From positions 558,001-622,000 of the forward strand of contig NZ_JHZX01000001.1 of the NCBI RefSeq assembly GCF_000688335.1: 64,000 nucleotides of DNA, read 5' to 3'. The DNA is from Sediminibacter sp. Hel_I_10. GTDB taxonomy: Bacteria; Bacteroidota; Bacteroidia; Flavobacteriales; Flavobacteriaceae. Shown here piece after piece: positions 1 through 9,295 of the stretch. Each line of letters starts with the position of its first letter. Position 1 is the stretch's first letter. The notes under the pieces are model-generated. The model saw only the letters and a list, made by a program, of their open reading frames with translations. It did no database searches and was not told the origin of the DNA. The position numbers were made by a program, and so were the translations under genes.

Positions 1-1130
1 GCAGCAGTGCCAAAATACCGCCGAAAGTAATAAATCACACTAGGGATGGGTCGGGGTGCAAAAAAAGTAGCAGGTCTAAAAGCATCCCAACTTCCCATTT
101 CACGAAGTCCTCCGGTACCAGCCTTCACATCAATACAAGAGGCCAGCGGATTTGAAATACTTCTAATACCCTCTAAATACACCCGCATTCCAAATTCGCC
201 ATCGCCCATGCGCTGTTTTTCAAATTGCCGATCGAATAAACCTACGCTTTTAAAAACAGATTTGTACAGCATGGCGTTACCAGTAGCGAATTGTGAGGCA
301 ATAGCAAAAAACGCTCGATCTTTAGGAATCTCTTGACCTGCTGGATGAAACACTCCTGCGGACACTTGAGCATCGAAAAAGTCTAAGCATTTGAGATGCA
401 AACGGATCCAATCAGAGGCAATACGTACATCATCTTCAGAAAGCGCAATGAGCGTTCCTTGAGCTTTTTCAATGGCGGTATTTCTAGCCAACCACAGCGC
501 TTTCTCCTCTTGACGGATGATGATCATCTTTAGATCAAAGTCCCTATAAAAATCATTTTGAAAAGGTTCGGATTGATCCACCACCACCACTTCAAAATGC
601 GGATAGTCTTGCCCCTCTAAATCCTTGAGCACATCTTTTAAATACTCATAACGGTTTAAGGTAGGAATGATAACACTCACTAGTGGGGCTTCTTTGATCA
701 ACTGAGATTCAAAATCATCCCATTTAGCGTCCAAAATAAGGGTATTATAATCAGCTCGTTTTATCCCTCGTGTGCCATACCAGGCCCTGCATTCTTTATA
801 AGGGTTATGAAAAGACAATAGCCTAATGAGGCATACAAAAAAAACCCAAACCGCATGAAAATGTTTACGGGCAAAAATATAATTATCCTTTAAAGGCAAG
901 CTATCAAATGCGCTGTAAGTTTCAGTGGTACCGGTATATCCTTTTTGAACCGCCTGCCATGATAAATCGTAATCTTGAGCCATTAACGAACTATATCTGC
1001 TATCAAACTCAAGACTAGACATTACAGATGATGGCAATAATGCCACTTTAGGAAAAACCGAAACGCCAGACTTATTCAAACGTCTAAAATAATGGGTGGG
1101 CTGTAAATAAGTTAAAAAGCTAAAAGGCAT
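1..1130 (-). CDS. GT2 family glycosyltransferase (partial, 3' end cut off by window edge)
   Basis: The minus strand is open from an ATG at 1130 to the window edge, about 376 codons; I translated it by hand. The first 140 residues have no obvious family match. From about residue 150 a GT-A fold starts with VSVIIPTLNRYEYL, followed by VVVVDQSEP and an acidic SEDD motif that would hold the metal and nucleotide-sugar. A later GDGEFGMR segment resembles the acceptor-side motif of GT2 enzymes. It should add a sugar to the growing surface glycan on the cytoplasmic side. It lies 60 bases downstream of two GT4 genes on the same strand and probably belongs to their operon. An ATG at 1138 is out of frame and runs straight into a stop. 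Confidence 0.85.
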   Translation of the reverse strand, partial: MPFSFLTYLQPTHYFRRLNKSGVSVFPKVALLPSSVMSSLEFDSRYSSLMAQDYDLSWQAVQKGYTGTTETYSAFDSLPLKDNYIFARKHFHAVWVFFVCLIRLLSFHNPYKECRAWYGTRGIKRADYNTLILDAKWDDFESQLIKEAPLVSVIIPTLNRYEYLKDVLKDLEGQDYPHFEVVVVDQSEPFQNDFYRDFDLKMIIIRQEEKALWLARNTAIEKAQGTLIALSEDDVRIASDWIRLHLKCLDFFDAQVSAGVFHPAGQEIPKDRAFFAIASQFATGNAMLYKSVFKSVGLFDRQFEKQRMGDGEFGMRVYLEGIRSISNPLASCIDVKAGTGGLREMGSWDAFRPATFFAPRPIPSVIYYFRRYFGTA

Positions 1131-1190
1131 ATGTTCATTTAACGTTTAGCGAAGATAAAAATTCAATCAAGAAAAGACCTTATTTTTAAA

Positions 1191-2276
1191 TCAAACCTCT
1201 TCTGAGCCAATGATAATACTATGTATCTTTTTGTAAATAACATCCTTATCAAAAGTAGCGTCATAGAGCATTTTAAAATCAATTAGCCCTATAGTCGAAC
1301 CTTCGATATAATGGCGAATTTTATCTTCCAATTCAGTTTTAGAGTTGGGGTCAAATGTAAACTCGCTTAAATCATACTTAGAGCGGTCAATAAAATTTAA
1401 TGCTCCAAATTTTGAAGACACGAGAATTGAAGCGCCTAAAGCAGCTGCCTCAATAAAAACCAGACCGAACGCTTCGTGATAACTCGGTAATACAATAACG
1501 TTCATACTTTTATAAAATCCAACCATATCTTCTGCTGATAAGCCGCCCAAAAACACTACTTCTTGTTCTAAATTCAAAGACTTCACTAAGTGCTTCAACT
1601 CTGGTTGATAAGAGCCCTCACCAGCAATAAACAGTTTGATCTTTTGAGCACTTGAAGTTTTGAGATCAGCCAAGGTCTTTATAACACTTTGATGATTTTT
1701 TTCAAACTCCAATCGACCAGGACAACCTATCTTAAAAACACTAGAGTCAAGATTTTTAAAAATGCTAACATTGGCTGTAGGAGTATCTAGAATATTCGTC
1801 CAAAATGGTACACTTCTGGTTTTAACTGGATCAACCCTATAGATAGCAGTTAACTCTTTCTGTAACTGCTGAGAATTAGCAATTACCACATCGGCTAGAT
1901 TCAAATAAATAGTTTTATTTATAACTTTTAATCTATTTGGTTTCGTAAATCCATAGGCCGTATGAAACCAAGCAATATTTCGTTTAACACCAAATAATCT
2001 TCCAAAAAGCACCGCAGGATTGATATAACCGAAATTAGAGACTACAATATCAGGTTTCACGCGTTTGATGATCTGAAATGTCGATATATAATTTTTTAAT
2101 AAACTCCCTCGCTTTTCAGAATAAAAAGTCACGTTAAATTTTTCAAACTGACCCGGTTTATGTTTTAAGTGAAAATTAAAGACCTCATGCCCCTCAGAAG
2201 ACAATCTGTAAGATAGATCTTTGTAAAACTCAGAGAGGAGCCCCTTATTAAACGTAAAGAAAATTAAAATTCTCAA
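1191..2276 (-). CDS. GT4 family glycosyltransferase (tandem paralogue A)
   Basis: 361 residues, the normal length for a GT-B glycosyltransferase. The N-terminal half starts MRILIFFTFNKG and carries the acceptor-side fold. The C-terminal half holds GCPGRLEFEKN, FIAGEGSY and the E-x7-E signature in EAFGLVFIE near residue 270, which binds the nucleotide-sugar. It is clearly related along its length to the next gene upstream (shared PDIVVSNF, NPAVL and WFHT blocks), so the two look like a tandem duplication that has diverged. Its ATG overlaps the stop of that gene by four bases, which points to coupled translation. The transferred sugar cannot be told from sequence. Confidence 0.92.
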   Translation of the reverse strand: MRILIFFTFNKGLLSEFYKDLSYRLSSEGHEVFNFHLKHKPGQFEKFNVTFYSEKRGSLLKNYISTFQIIKRVKPDIVVSNFGYINPAVLFGRLFGVKRNIAWFHTAYGFTKPNRLKVINKTIYLNLADVVIANSQQLQKELTAIYRVDPVKTRSVPFWTNILDTPTANVSIFKNLDSSVFKIGCPGRLEFEKNHQSVIKTLADLKTSSAQKIKLFIAGEGSYQPELKHLVKSLNLEQEVVFLGGLSAEDMVGFYKSMNVIVLPSYHEAFGLVFIEAAALGASILVSSKFGALNFIDRSKYDLSEFTFDPNSKTELEDKIRHYIEGSTIGLIDFKMLYDATFDKDVIYKKIHSIIIGSEEV

Positions 2277-3337
2277 GAGTTTGTATTTGGTTCTATATTG
2301 ATGATGTTCTCAAACTGTCTTGCAATTTTATCCATAGAGAAAAAACTGAAATATAAGTCTTCAAACGTTTTTTTATCAAAATCTGAAGATAATATTCTTA
2401 ATATCTTATGAGATAAATCCTTTGGGTCTTTCGGATCAAATGTAAAATGGGAAGTGTCTGTATTGATATAATCCAATGCACCGAATCGATGAGATACTAA
2501 GGTTTTACTCCCAGAAGCTAATGCTTCTATAAGAACAAGACCAAAAGACTCATTCAAGCTCGGTAACACCACCACATCCATTTTTTTATAAAAATCCACC
2601 ATTTCATATGCTGTAAGATTCCCTAAATAAATAATTTGCCTTTTGTATAGCTCATAGTTTGGATTCTTTTCAAGAATACTCAAGTCGCCCTTACCTGCGA
2701 AAACCATAACAAATCTTTCATCTTTTAAAACAGCAAGCACATCAATCAACAGATTCTGATTTTTGTCGTGATTGATCCTACCAGGACAACCTATATAGAT
2801 TAAGTCTGATTTTTTTTGAAACGCTAGAGATACTGCCTCTATGCGATGTATAGAGGTCGTAAAGGGAAGCGCATACACCTTATTTCTTTTCTGATTATAT
2901 TCAACAATAACCTCCTTTTGTAGTTCCTTTGAATTTGTTATTATAGCATTGGAGAGTCTCATAAAAACAGACTTAATGAAGATATTGCGCTTGCTAAAAT
3001 TCATTTGACTTTTTAGCGTATGAAACCAAATGAAATTATGTTTGATTTTCAGTAATTTAGAAGATAGTACAGCGGGATTCACAAAGCTAAAATTTGAAAC
3101 CACTACATCAGGGTTTTCTAATTTTATAACTCTGAATATGTTATAATAATTTTTTATTTTATGACTTTTTTTAATAATACGAATAGAAATCCCAGAAGGA
3201 AGCTCAATGTTTTGATTGCGAGATTTTAAACTACAAATCAAAATCTTATGACCGCGATTGGACAAGACCGTGCCCAATTCTAAAAAAAAACCTGAGAGAA
3301 AACTTTGATTATATGTATTAAAAAAAATAATTTTCAT
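2273..3337 (-). CDS. GT4 family glycosyltransferase (tandem paralogue B)
   Basis: 354 residues with a GT-B layout: MKIIFFNTYNQ at the start, GCPGRINHDKN and FAGKGDL in the donor domain, and the E-x7-E motif in ESFGLVLIE near residue 262. It is a paralogue of the following gene and overlaps it by four bases. The region upstream (3338-3475) is shared with a divergent methyltransferase, so a promoter facing each way is expected there, though no clean TAnnTTTG box was found. It probably adds one residue of the surface glycan. Confidence 0.92.
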   Translation of the reverse strand: MKIIFFNTYNQSFLSGFFLELGTVLSNRGHKILICSLKSRNQNIELPSGISIRIIKKSHKIKNYYNIFRVIKLENPDVVVSNFSFVNPAVLSSKLLKIKHNFIWFHTLKSQMNFSKRNIFIKSVFMRLSNAIITNSKELQKEVIVEYNQKRNKVYALPFTTSIHRIEAVSLAFQKKSDLIYIGCPGRINHDKNQNLLIDVLAVLKDERFVMVFAGKGDLSILEKNPNYELYKRQIIYLGNLTAYEMVDFYKKMDVVVLPSLNESFGLVLIEALASGSKTLVSHRFGALDYINTDTSHFTFDPKDPKDLSHKILRILSSDFDKKTFEDLYFSFFSMDKIARQFENIINIEPNTNS

Positions 3338-3475
3338 TTCACCTTAATAAGTTACCAAAACTAATTATAAAATCTAATTTGCGTTGTTTAATAAAGTTTA
3401 GTTTTTATAACATTACTTTTATTTCAAATTTTATTCTGAACTATTATCACTCATTAAGAGAAAGCCTATAAGGTC

Positions 3476-4321
3476 ATGAAAGCATCATTTACGAATACAA
3501 ATACTAAAAATGTTGGTCAAGTTTCCAAAAGTAATCCTGGCTGGAAAGGCAAAGGATCTCCTACATTGAAAAGTTTAATTTCCAAATTATTGACAAATCT
3601 CAAAACTTATGTTTTGAATGGTAATTTGAACTTGTTGATTAACAATTTAAAATCAACGGCTTCAAATATCTCTACTTTTATTCTCAAAAAGAATCAGAAA
3701 AAAGTAATCTGCCCTTGCTGTCATTGGAAAGGACCTGGTTTTATTACAACTTGCAATGCTAAAAGAGTAAATTACAATTCCAATTGTCCACAGTGTGACT
3801 CACGATCAAGACATCGCGGACTTTCTATCTTATTGAGCAAGATTTTTGAAAACAAACAGTTGTCACTTTTATTTTTTGCCCCAGAAAAAATATTGATGAA
3901 TGTGATCCAAAATAGTCTCGAGCAGATTGATGTCAAAACAACAGATTATTATTCTGTAGATGTTGACTACCCAAATGAAGATGTACAAAAACTTACATTC
4001 GCTAATGCTAGTTTTAACTATGTTCTCTGTAATCATGTTATTGAGCACGTCCCTAATGATGACGAAGCCTTTAAGGAAATCTCAAGAATATTAAAGAAAA
4101 ATGGTAAGGCTGTCATTACGATACCAGGAGACTACCACATCGCTAAAACCGTTGAATTTGAGCAAACAGATAGCAACGGTCACTTTAGACATTATGGTCT
4201 AGAAGTGATTGAAAAAATGCAGTTGTATTTCAGCGAGGTAGAAACTATAGATTTACATTCATTGTCTCAGTCAGAATACGGCATTAGAAAAAATGACTTA
4301 GCATTCATTTGTTTTAAATGA
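3476..4321 (+). CDS. SAM-dependent methyltransferase with N-terminal cysteine cluster
   Basis: 281 residues. Residues 79-107 hold six cysteines, as CPCC (79-82), C93 and CPQC (104-107), a probable zinc ribbon. After it comes a class I methyltransferase of the type 11 kind: YYSVDVDYP as the SAM-ribose acidic strand, VLCNHVIEHVPNDD as motif II and RILKKNGKAVITIP as motif III. The usual glycine-rich motif I is weak (LLFFAPEKIL). The first 70 residues are lysine- and asparagine-rich with no recognised domain, so a later start is possible. It is one of only three plus-strand genes inside the polysaccharide locus. It probably methylates a sugar or lipid intermediate, but the substrate is unknown. 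Confidence 0.82.
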   Translation: MKASFTNTNTKNVGQVSKSNPGWKGKGSPTLKSLISKLLTNLKTYVLNGNLNLLINNLKSTASNISTFILKKNQKKVICPCCHWKGPGFITTCNAKRVNYNSNCPQCDSRSRHRGLSILLSKIFENKQLSLLFFAPEKILMNVIQNSLEQIDVKTTDYYSVDVDYPNEDVQKLTFANASFNYVLCNHVIEHVPNDDEAFKEISRILKKNGKAVITIPGDYHIAKTVEFEQTDSNGHFRHYGLEVIEKMQLYFSEVETIDLHSLSQSEYGIRKNDLAFICFK

Positions 4322-4381
4322 ATAAAAAAGTCAGTCTAAACTTTGAAGTGAATATATTGCGAAATAGATCCATCGCTCAAA

Positions 4382-5032
4382 TCAATATTTCTTTTTGAAA
4401 TTCCAATAGAGCGAGCGGAGATCACGATATAATTTATAGTTTGGCAATTGACGTTTTTTATTATTTCTGGCATGGGGGAAAGCCATCTGCGGCACTTTGT
4501 CAATATTCAAAAAACCGCATAGAGTATCATAATCAAAGTTTAGACCTTGTTTCATAATTATAAAGTTAGGTTTGTTCTTAAAAAAAGCAATAACGTCATT
4601 ATTATGTTGGTTATAGACTTTTTTATAGACTACCTCGTGACCTTCGGCACAAGGTACTTTATAAATTTTTTGGTGTAAGGGAACTCTAATACTTGCAAAA
4701 TAGTTCACTACACTTTTAATCCATTGTTCGGTAGGTCTAATGGTAAGTATAAATTTAGCATCAGGATAAAGCTCGTACAGTTCTTTATAAAATAAAGGCC
4801 ATGGCATATCTTGAAAGGCGTCCCAGTTTTTGAGCAGGCTGACTAAATACTCTTGCAAGTCTTCGGAATGTTCAAAATCCATTAAATGTTTAACCCCGCC
4901 ACATACTCTATAATCCAAAAACTGAAGCGCATGTTCCAAGGAGGTAGTGCCCGTTTTTTGGAAGCCCAAAATAAAGACTTTATGTTTCCTTGCATTGGAA
5001 ACAATCTTTTGATTATTGAAATTTTGTTCCAA
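4382..5032 (-). CDS. Sulfotransferase family protein
   Basis: 216 residues. FILGFQKTGTTSLEHAL at residues 20-36 is the P-loop-like 5'-phosphosulfate loop that holds the PAPS donor. KFILTIRPTEQWIKSV further on is the 3'-phosphate loop with its Arg and Ser. The protein is short for the family but has both donor motifs. It lies 43 bases after a methyltransferase gene on the same strand and ends towards a convergent methyltransferase gene. It most likely sulfates a sugar of the surface glycan. Some members of this P-loop family act on other targets, so the reaction is inferred. Confidence 0.8.
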   Translation of the reverse strand: MEQNFNNQKIVSNARKHKVFILGFQKTGTTSLEHALQFLDYRVCGGVKHLMDFEHSEDLQEYLVSLLKNWDAFQDMPWPLFYKELYELYPDAKFILTIRPTEQWIKSVVNYFASIRVPLHQKIYKVPCAEGHEVVYKKVYNQHNNDVIAFFKNKPNFIIMKQGLNFDYDTLCGFLNIDKVPQMAFPHARNNKKRQLPNYKLYRDLRSLYWNFKKKY

Positions 5033-5075
5033 TACTTTTAAAAATTATTTTATAACAATCTGGCAAATTCCTCAT

Positions 5076-5864
5076 TCACTTATAGGCTACAGCAATCAAA
5101 TGGGCCGTTTCCATAGATGTATTTTCAAGCCCTTTAGACTGAAAACCATTTATGATATTGGCAGAAGCTGTTTTTATTATCCCAAGAGGATTTGAGGCTT
5201 TGATACCTTTTAATCCCATCACTCTATAAGTTCCTGTTTTAACTGCATACCGTACCTCTACTTTTTTAAAATAGCGGTCAAGTAAAGATTGTAATTCAGA
5301 TTTAGTATAGTGCCGCACGTGATCCATGTTACGGTCAGGACCTTCGTTTTTTATAAAATCACCATTTGGTGTGGTAAAGTAAGCCCATCCACCGGGTTTG
5401 ATCACTTTAGAAATATTGGCTACAAAGTCTTCATCATTGGGAACGTGCTCTATGACCTCAATACAGGTAACAGCATCATAGCTGGCATCAGTGAGTGTTG
5501 ATGTGGTCATGTCTTGAATAATTAAGTCTGAGATATTAGAACGTTTTTTTTGAATAGTCTTTAAAATAGACTCGGTAAAACCAAGATTAAGATCCTGTTT
5601 AGTGCCTTGCTCTTGGGGCACATCCAAAAGGGTAATCGATGCTGATAATCCGATAGTATAAGGAGATTTTCGACCACCAACATCCAAAATTGAAACGGAT
5701 CTACGGGTCTTTTTTAAGGATTTTACCAGATGCCTAACATCACGCCTTACGGTCTGTAAGTGTACCGTCATTACAGGAAACGTTAACCAACGTAACAGCT
5801 CATAGTTTGTCATTGATAAGAGGTTATAGTGCTCAACTTCAATTATTGTACAATAATAGGTCAT
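5076..5864 (-). CDS. Class I SAM-dependent methyltransferase
   Basis: 262 residues. Motif I is SILDVGGRKSPYTIGL, which binds SAM, followed by VTCIEVIEHVPNDE and VIKPGGWAYFTTPNGDF, the usual type 11 layout. An in-frame Met at 5813 (MTNYELLRWL) is an alternative start. It sits between a sulfotransferase and a GT4 gene, all on the minus strand with short gaps. It should methylate an intermediate or the end of the surface polysaccharide; the acceptor is not visible in the sequence. Confidence 0.87.
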   Translation of the reverse strand: MTYYCTIIEVEHYNLLSMTNYELLRWLTFPVMTVHLQTVRRDVRHLVKSLKKTRRSVSILDVGGRKSPYTIGLSASITLLDVPQEQGTKQDLNLGFTESILKTIQKKRSNISDLIIQDMTTSTLTDASYDAVTCIEVIEHVPNDEDFVANISKVIKPGGWAYFTTPNGDFIKNEGPDRNMDHVRHYTKSELQSLLDRYFKKVEVRYAVKTGTYRVMGLKGIKASNPLGIIKTASANIINGFQSKGLENTSMETAHLIAVAYK

Positions 5865-5940
5865 ATTGTATAAAATTCCGCAGTAAAATCACAAAAGCTA
5901 AACCTTAAAAGAAAAGATTTAATAAAATAAAATACGCTTA

Positions 5941-7131
5941 CTACGCATAGAACTGCTCAAATTCTATTTGTTGTTTTGAAAGATTAAATTCTTCTTGAAC
6001 CCGTCTACTCGCAGTTGTTTTAATTTTCTGCTGCTCTGCCTTCGACAACTTGAGGATGTTCATAATCTGATCTGCAAGTAAGCTCGGTTGGCGTTTAGGT
6101 ACAACCCAACCCGTTTTATTGTGCAAGACATTTTCGGAAAGGCCTTCGGCATCACTCACCACGCATAAAAGACGCATGGCTTGAGCTTCAAGAACGGCAT
6201 TGCAAAACCCTTCTTGAATACTGTATTGCAAATACAAATCCGACTGCGCCAACTGTTCTCTAATGGCTTTTGGGGTTAATTGGCCTAAAAACTTAACCGA
6301 CTCTAAAACACCTAATTGATATGCAGCAAACACCAAACGCTCCTGTTCCTCTCCCGCTCCAATAATCGAGTATTGAAACACCACGCCAGATTGAGCTAGC
6401 TGCGCCAAAGCCTCCAAAGTATATTCTAAGCCCTTTTTCCAATGTAGTCTGGCAATTGTTACGATTCGAAGCACACTCTTCTGTTCTTCTTGAATCACAT
6501 TTTTGAAAAATTCAGTATCAATAGCTGGAGTAATCACGGTGATATGTTCTGAAGACACTTTTTGCGCTATTAAGGTGTTTTTCATTTCATGAGAGAGCAC
6601 ATGATAACAGACTTGTTTTTTAAACAGTAAATCATAGCACCCTGGATGCTTAAGAGGCGACAAATATAAATCGAATCCCCTAAAGCTTACCGCCATTTGC
6701 GCTCCAATAGCTGTGGCAACATTTTCTCTTTGATAAGCCAACATACCAAACCCAAAATGGAGCCAGTCTAAGGAATAATTGAGTAAAAACTCATTCAAAA
6801 TAAGATTTCTAGCACGAGACTTTAAAGGAAGTCCATCGGCTCGATCCAATTGATAAAGTTGAGCGCTCTTCCTAAAATGTAAAAAAAGTGTACGCAGGAA
6901 AATACCTAATAATCCTATAAACCGTTTTACAAAAGCACCATCCAATTGCGCATTTGTAACAACTAGACAAGGATAATTTTGATTTGGATCTGGAGCATAA
7001 TCCACAAATAAAATCACATCATGTCCTTGAGCTTGTAGTCCATTGATTTTATTTCGAAAAAAAGTCTCAGAATACCCAGGAGCAGAAGACAGCACCAAAC
7101 CAATTCTTTTTTTTTGAGCTTTATGTTTCAT
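5941..7131 (-). CDS. GT4 family glycosyltransferase (colanic-acid WcaL-like)
   Basis: 396 residues, full length for a GT-B enzyme. It opens with RIGLVLSSAPGYSETFFRNKI, a pattern common in WcaL/AmsK-type transferases. The donor domain has IVTIARLHWKKGLEYTLEAL, IIGAGEE and the E-x7-E signature EGFCNAVLE near residue 306. It resembles the next gene upstream in overall plan (both carry RLHWKKG or RPHWIKG blocks) and is separated from it by about 50 bases. It probably extends the glycan on the cytoplasmic face. Confidence 0.92.
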   Translation of the reverse strand: MKHKAQKKRIGLVLSSAPGYSETFFRNKINGLQAQGHDVILFVDYAPDPNQNYPCLVVTNAQLDGAFVKRFIGLLGIFLRTLFLHFRKSAQLYQLDRADGLPLKSRARNLILNEFLLNYSLDWLHFGFGMLAYQRENVATAIGAQMAVSFRGFDLYLSPLKHPGCYDLLFKKQVCYHVLSHEMKNTLIAQKVSSEHITVITPAIDTEFFKNVIQEEQKSVLRIVTIARLHWKKGLEYTLEALAQLAQSGVVFQYSIIGAGEEQERLVFAAYQLGVLESVKFLGQLTPKAIREQLAQSDLYLQYSIQEGFCNAVLEAQAMRLLCVVSDAEGLSENVLHNKTGWVVPKRQPSLLADQIMNILKLSKAEQQKIKTTASRRVQEEFNLSKQQIEFEQFYA

Positions 7132-7183
7132 GTCAATTTTAGAATTTTAATAGTGCCTTAAGGTGAATTTTTAAACTTAAACC

Positions 7184-8392
7184 TTACAGATTATTAGCAA
7201 CCACATCAGCATAAAGAGCCATCATCTTAGAAATCATTAAGGGCTCTGTATGTTGGGCTGTTATGGTTTGAATAGCATTACGTTTTAGTTTTGTTTTTTC
7301 TTCTGTTGATAACTTAGAAATATGCTGTAAGCGTTCTGCCATATGTTTGAAGTCTCGAATAGGCGTTAAAAAACCATTTTCGCCATCAACAACCACCTCG
7401 TTCATCCCACCACAATCTGTAGACAGAACTAAAGTTCCCATAGCCATAGCTTCTAATACCACATTAGCAACACCTTCCTTATGACTTGGTAAAAGTAATA
7501 CATCAGCATTTTCAATAAGCATCTGTACGGCTTGGTATGATTGATGCTCTGTCAAAGTCACTTCCCCGTTGAGTTCTAAATCATTGATTTGATACAGCAA
7601 TTCTATATCACTATTTCCTCCAACAATTGTATAAGTAAAAGGTATTCCTAAACGCTTCAGTTGCTTACAAGCGTCGAGCGCATGAACATAACCTTTGATC
7701 CAATGGGGACGGCCCACTGAAATAATGTGTAAGGTCTTTATATCGAGATTATCCAATCCTGAAGCTTCCCGTTCCGTTTCAATTTCAGTTTGAATGTCTG
7801 CCAAAGGCAACCCACTATAGACCACCTTAATCAAATCTGCAGGAGCTCCATAGGTTACAGCAACCTTAGCGATTGCTTTCGACACCGCGTGAAATCCAGA
7901 GATTTTAGGGAAATATGTTTTATACTCATCTGCTAACTCAGCATCTGCAATGGGTGAATAATTAATATGTGCGCCTCTAAGACTCACTATCAAACGTATT
8001 CCAAAATCTTCAACCCAAGCCCATTCACCAATTCCCTTAGCCCACTGCAAATGAAAAACGTCTGGTTGATAATAGAGCACTGGATAATATTTGACTTTAC
8101 TATATAAATCATTGCGTCCTTCAGATTTCAAAAAACGATCAAATTGTTTTTTCTGAGCGGCTTTAGTAAAAAAAAGCAAACTATTATATTTTAACAAATA
8201 GAGGAGTTTAAAAAGTCTATTTTGACGATAGCCGAGCAGCTTTACCGACGCATTATAAGACATCCGTTGAGACAAAACTCCGAATAGATAAACTTTACAA
8301 TCCTTTTTAGAAAGTCCTACAATGAGGCGCTCAATAAAGGTAGTACTTGGAATTTCCCCAGAATACACAGCAATTTTTAATACTTTCGACAT
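7184..8392 (-). CDS. GT4 family glycosyltransferase
   Basis: 402 residues with a GT-B fold. The donor half shows IISVGRPHWIKGYVHAL, IVGGNSDIELL and the E-x7-E motif EGVANVVLE near residue 305, then DCGGMNEVV. Its start overlaps the stop of the SGNH-like gene by one base as TAATG, a typical coupling arrangement. Together with the MBOAT and SGNH genes it looks like part of one module that builds and acetylates a side branch, although that link rests on position only. Confidence 0.92.
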   Translation of the reverse strand: MSKVLKIAVYSGEIPSTTFIERLIVGLSKKDCKVYLFGVLSQRMSYNASVKLLGYRQNRLFKLLYLLKYNSLLFFTKAAQKKQFDRFLKSEGRNDLYSKVKYYPVLYYQPDVFHLQWAKGIGEWAWVEDFGIRLIVSLRGAHINYSPIADAELADEYKTYFPKISGFHAVSKAIAKVAVTYGAPADLIKVVYSGLPLADIQTEIETEREASGLDNLDIKTLHIISVGRPHWIKGYVHALDACKQLKRLGIPFTYTIVGGNSDIELLYQINDLELNGEVTLTEHQSYQAVQMLIENADVLLLPSHKEGVANVVLEAMAMGTLVLSTDCGGMNEVVVDGENGFLTPIRDFKHMAERLQHISKLSTEEKTKLKRNAIQTITAQHTEPLMISKMMALYADVVANNL

Positions 8393-9294
8393 TAGTGCTG
8401 CGTTTTAAAATAATCTTCCAAATCTATCGCTATTTGTTCACTTACTACTTGACGCCCTAAATGATTTACATGAATGGTATCATAAAAATACATCTCGTTA
8501 TTCAGAATACTGGTATGATTAATCACATGATAGCTTGTATTTAAACCCTCTACAGACTGATATTTTAAAGGGGACAAATAACAAATGAGCGTTATATCAT
8601 TTGCATCGCACAATTGCTTCATTTTCTCCAAATACAGGTTTTTAAACTCTAGATTTATAATCTCACGATTATCAATTTGCGCATCGATGAGATGGCGAGC
8701 GGGATACGTATAATTTCCATATTGGTCAAAGCGATTGTGCTTATTAGGTTGGATGAAACTGGCCATAGCGGGATAAAATAGTTCTGCATTAAAATAAGAG
8801 ACACCGAGCATGGGCTGCCATTGACTCAAATAAAGTAAACGCGCTTCATTTTCCGAATACTCACCGAAATACCTAGACACATAACTTTCACTAACATAGG
8901 GTAGAAATCGATAGTCATTATCGCTTAAGCTGTTATAATTTGACGCATATGTATTAACACTTGGAGCAATGATGCAAACTGAAGTTGATTTGCCCTGAGC
9001 CAAAAAATGCTCTAACATGAGATAATGACTTGACAATGTAGTATCGTCCATCGAGAGGTTGATTCCTATTTTTCCAGATACAGAATCAATAACCTTGGTA
9101 TTCAATGTCGTTAAACCCGTACTCGCTCCTAAAACAATATAATCAAAATTTTGCGTTTTAATCTCATTTATCAAATAACTGGGCTTATAAAAACTGCCTT
9201 GTCGCAATGCCCATAAACTCAAATACGATAGCAAATTGGCGATTATAAAAATGCCTATAAAAATGACTCCAATACGTTTTAAAAAGCGCTGCAT
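8392..9294 (-). CDS. MBOAT-associated SGNH-like membrane-anchored protein
   Basis: 300 residues when started at the ATG at 9294, one base after the stop of the MBOAT gene; the frame stays open to 9363 but that start would lie inside the MBOAT gene. Residues 7-29 form one membrane segment, leaving most of the protein in the periplasm. VLGAST at 55-60 supplies a candidate catalytic Ser58, and DTIH at 272-275 supplies the Asp/His pair of SGNH hydrolases. Proteins of this kind (as AlgJ, AlgX and DltD) work with MBOAT proteins to pass acyl groups to extracellular polymers. It is likely to complete O-acetylation of the surface glycan. Confidence 0.8.
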   Translation of the reverse strand: MQRFLKRIGVIFIGIFIIANLLSYLSLWALRQGSFYKPSYLINEIKTQNFDYIVLGASTGLTTLNTKVIDSVSGKIGINLSMDDTTLSSHYLMLEHFLAQGKSTSVCIIAPSVNTYASNYNSLSDNDYRFLPYVSESYVSRYFGEYSENEARLLYLSQWQPMLGVSYFNAELFYPAMASFIQPNKHNRFDQYGNYTYPARHLIDAQIDNREIINLEFKNLYLEKMKQLCDANDITLICYLSPLKYQSVEGLNTSYHVINHTSILNNEMYFYDTIHVNHLGRQVVSEQIAIDLEDYFKTQH

Positions 9295-9295
9295 A

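Noticed and set aside
46-336. Plus-strand frame of 96 codons
   Set aside because: It lies opposite a clear GT2 coding region on the minus strand and has no family resemblance.
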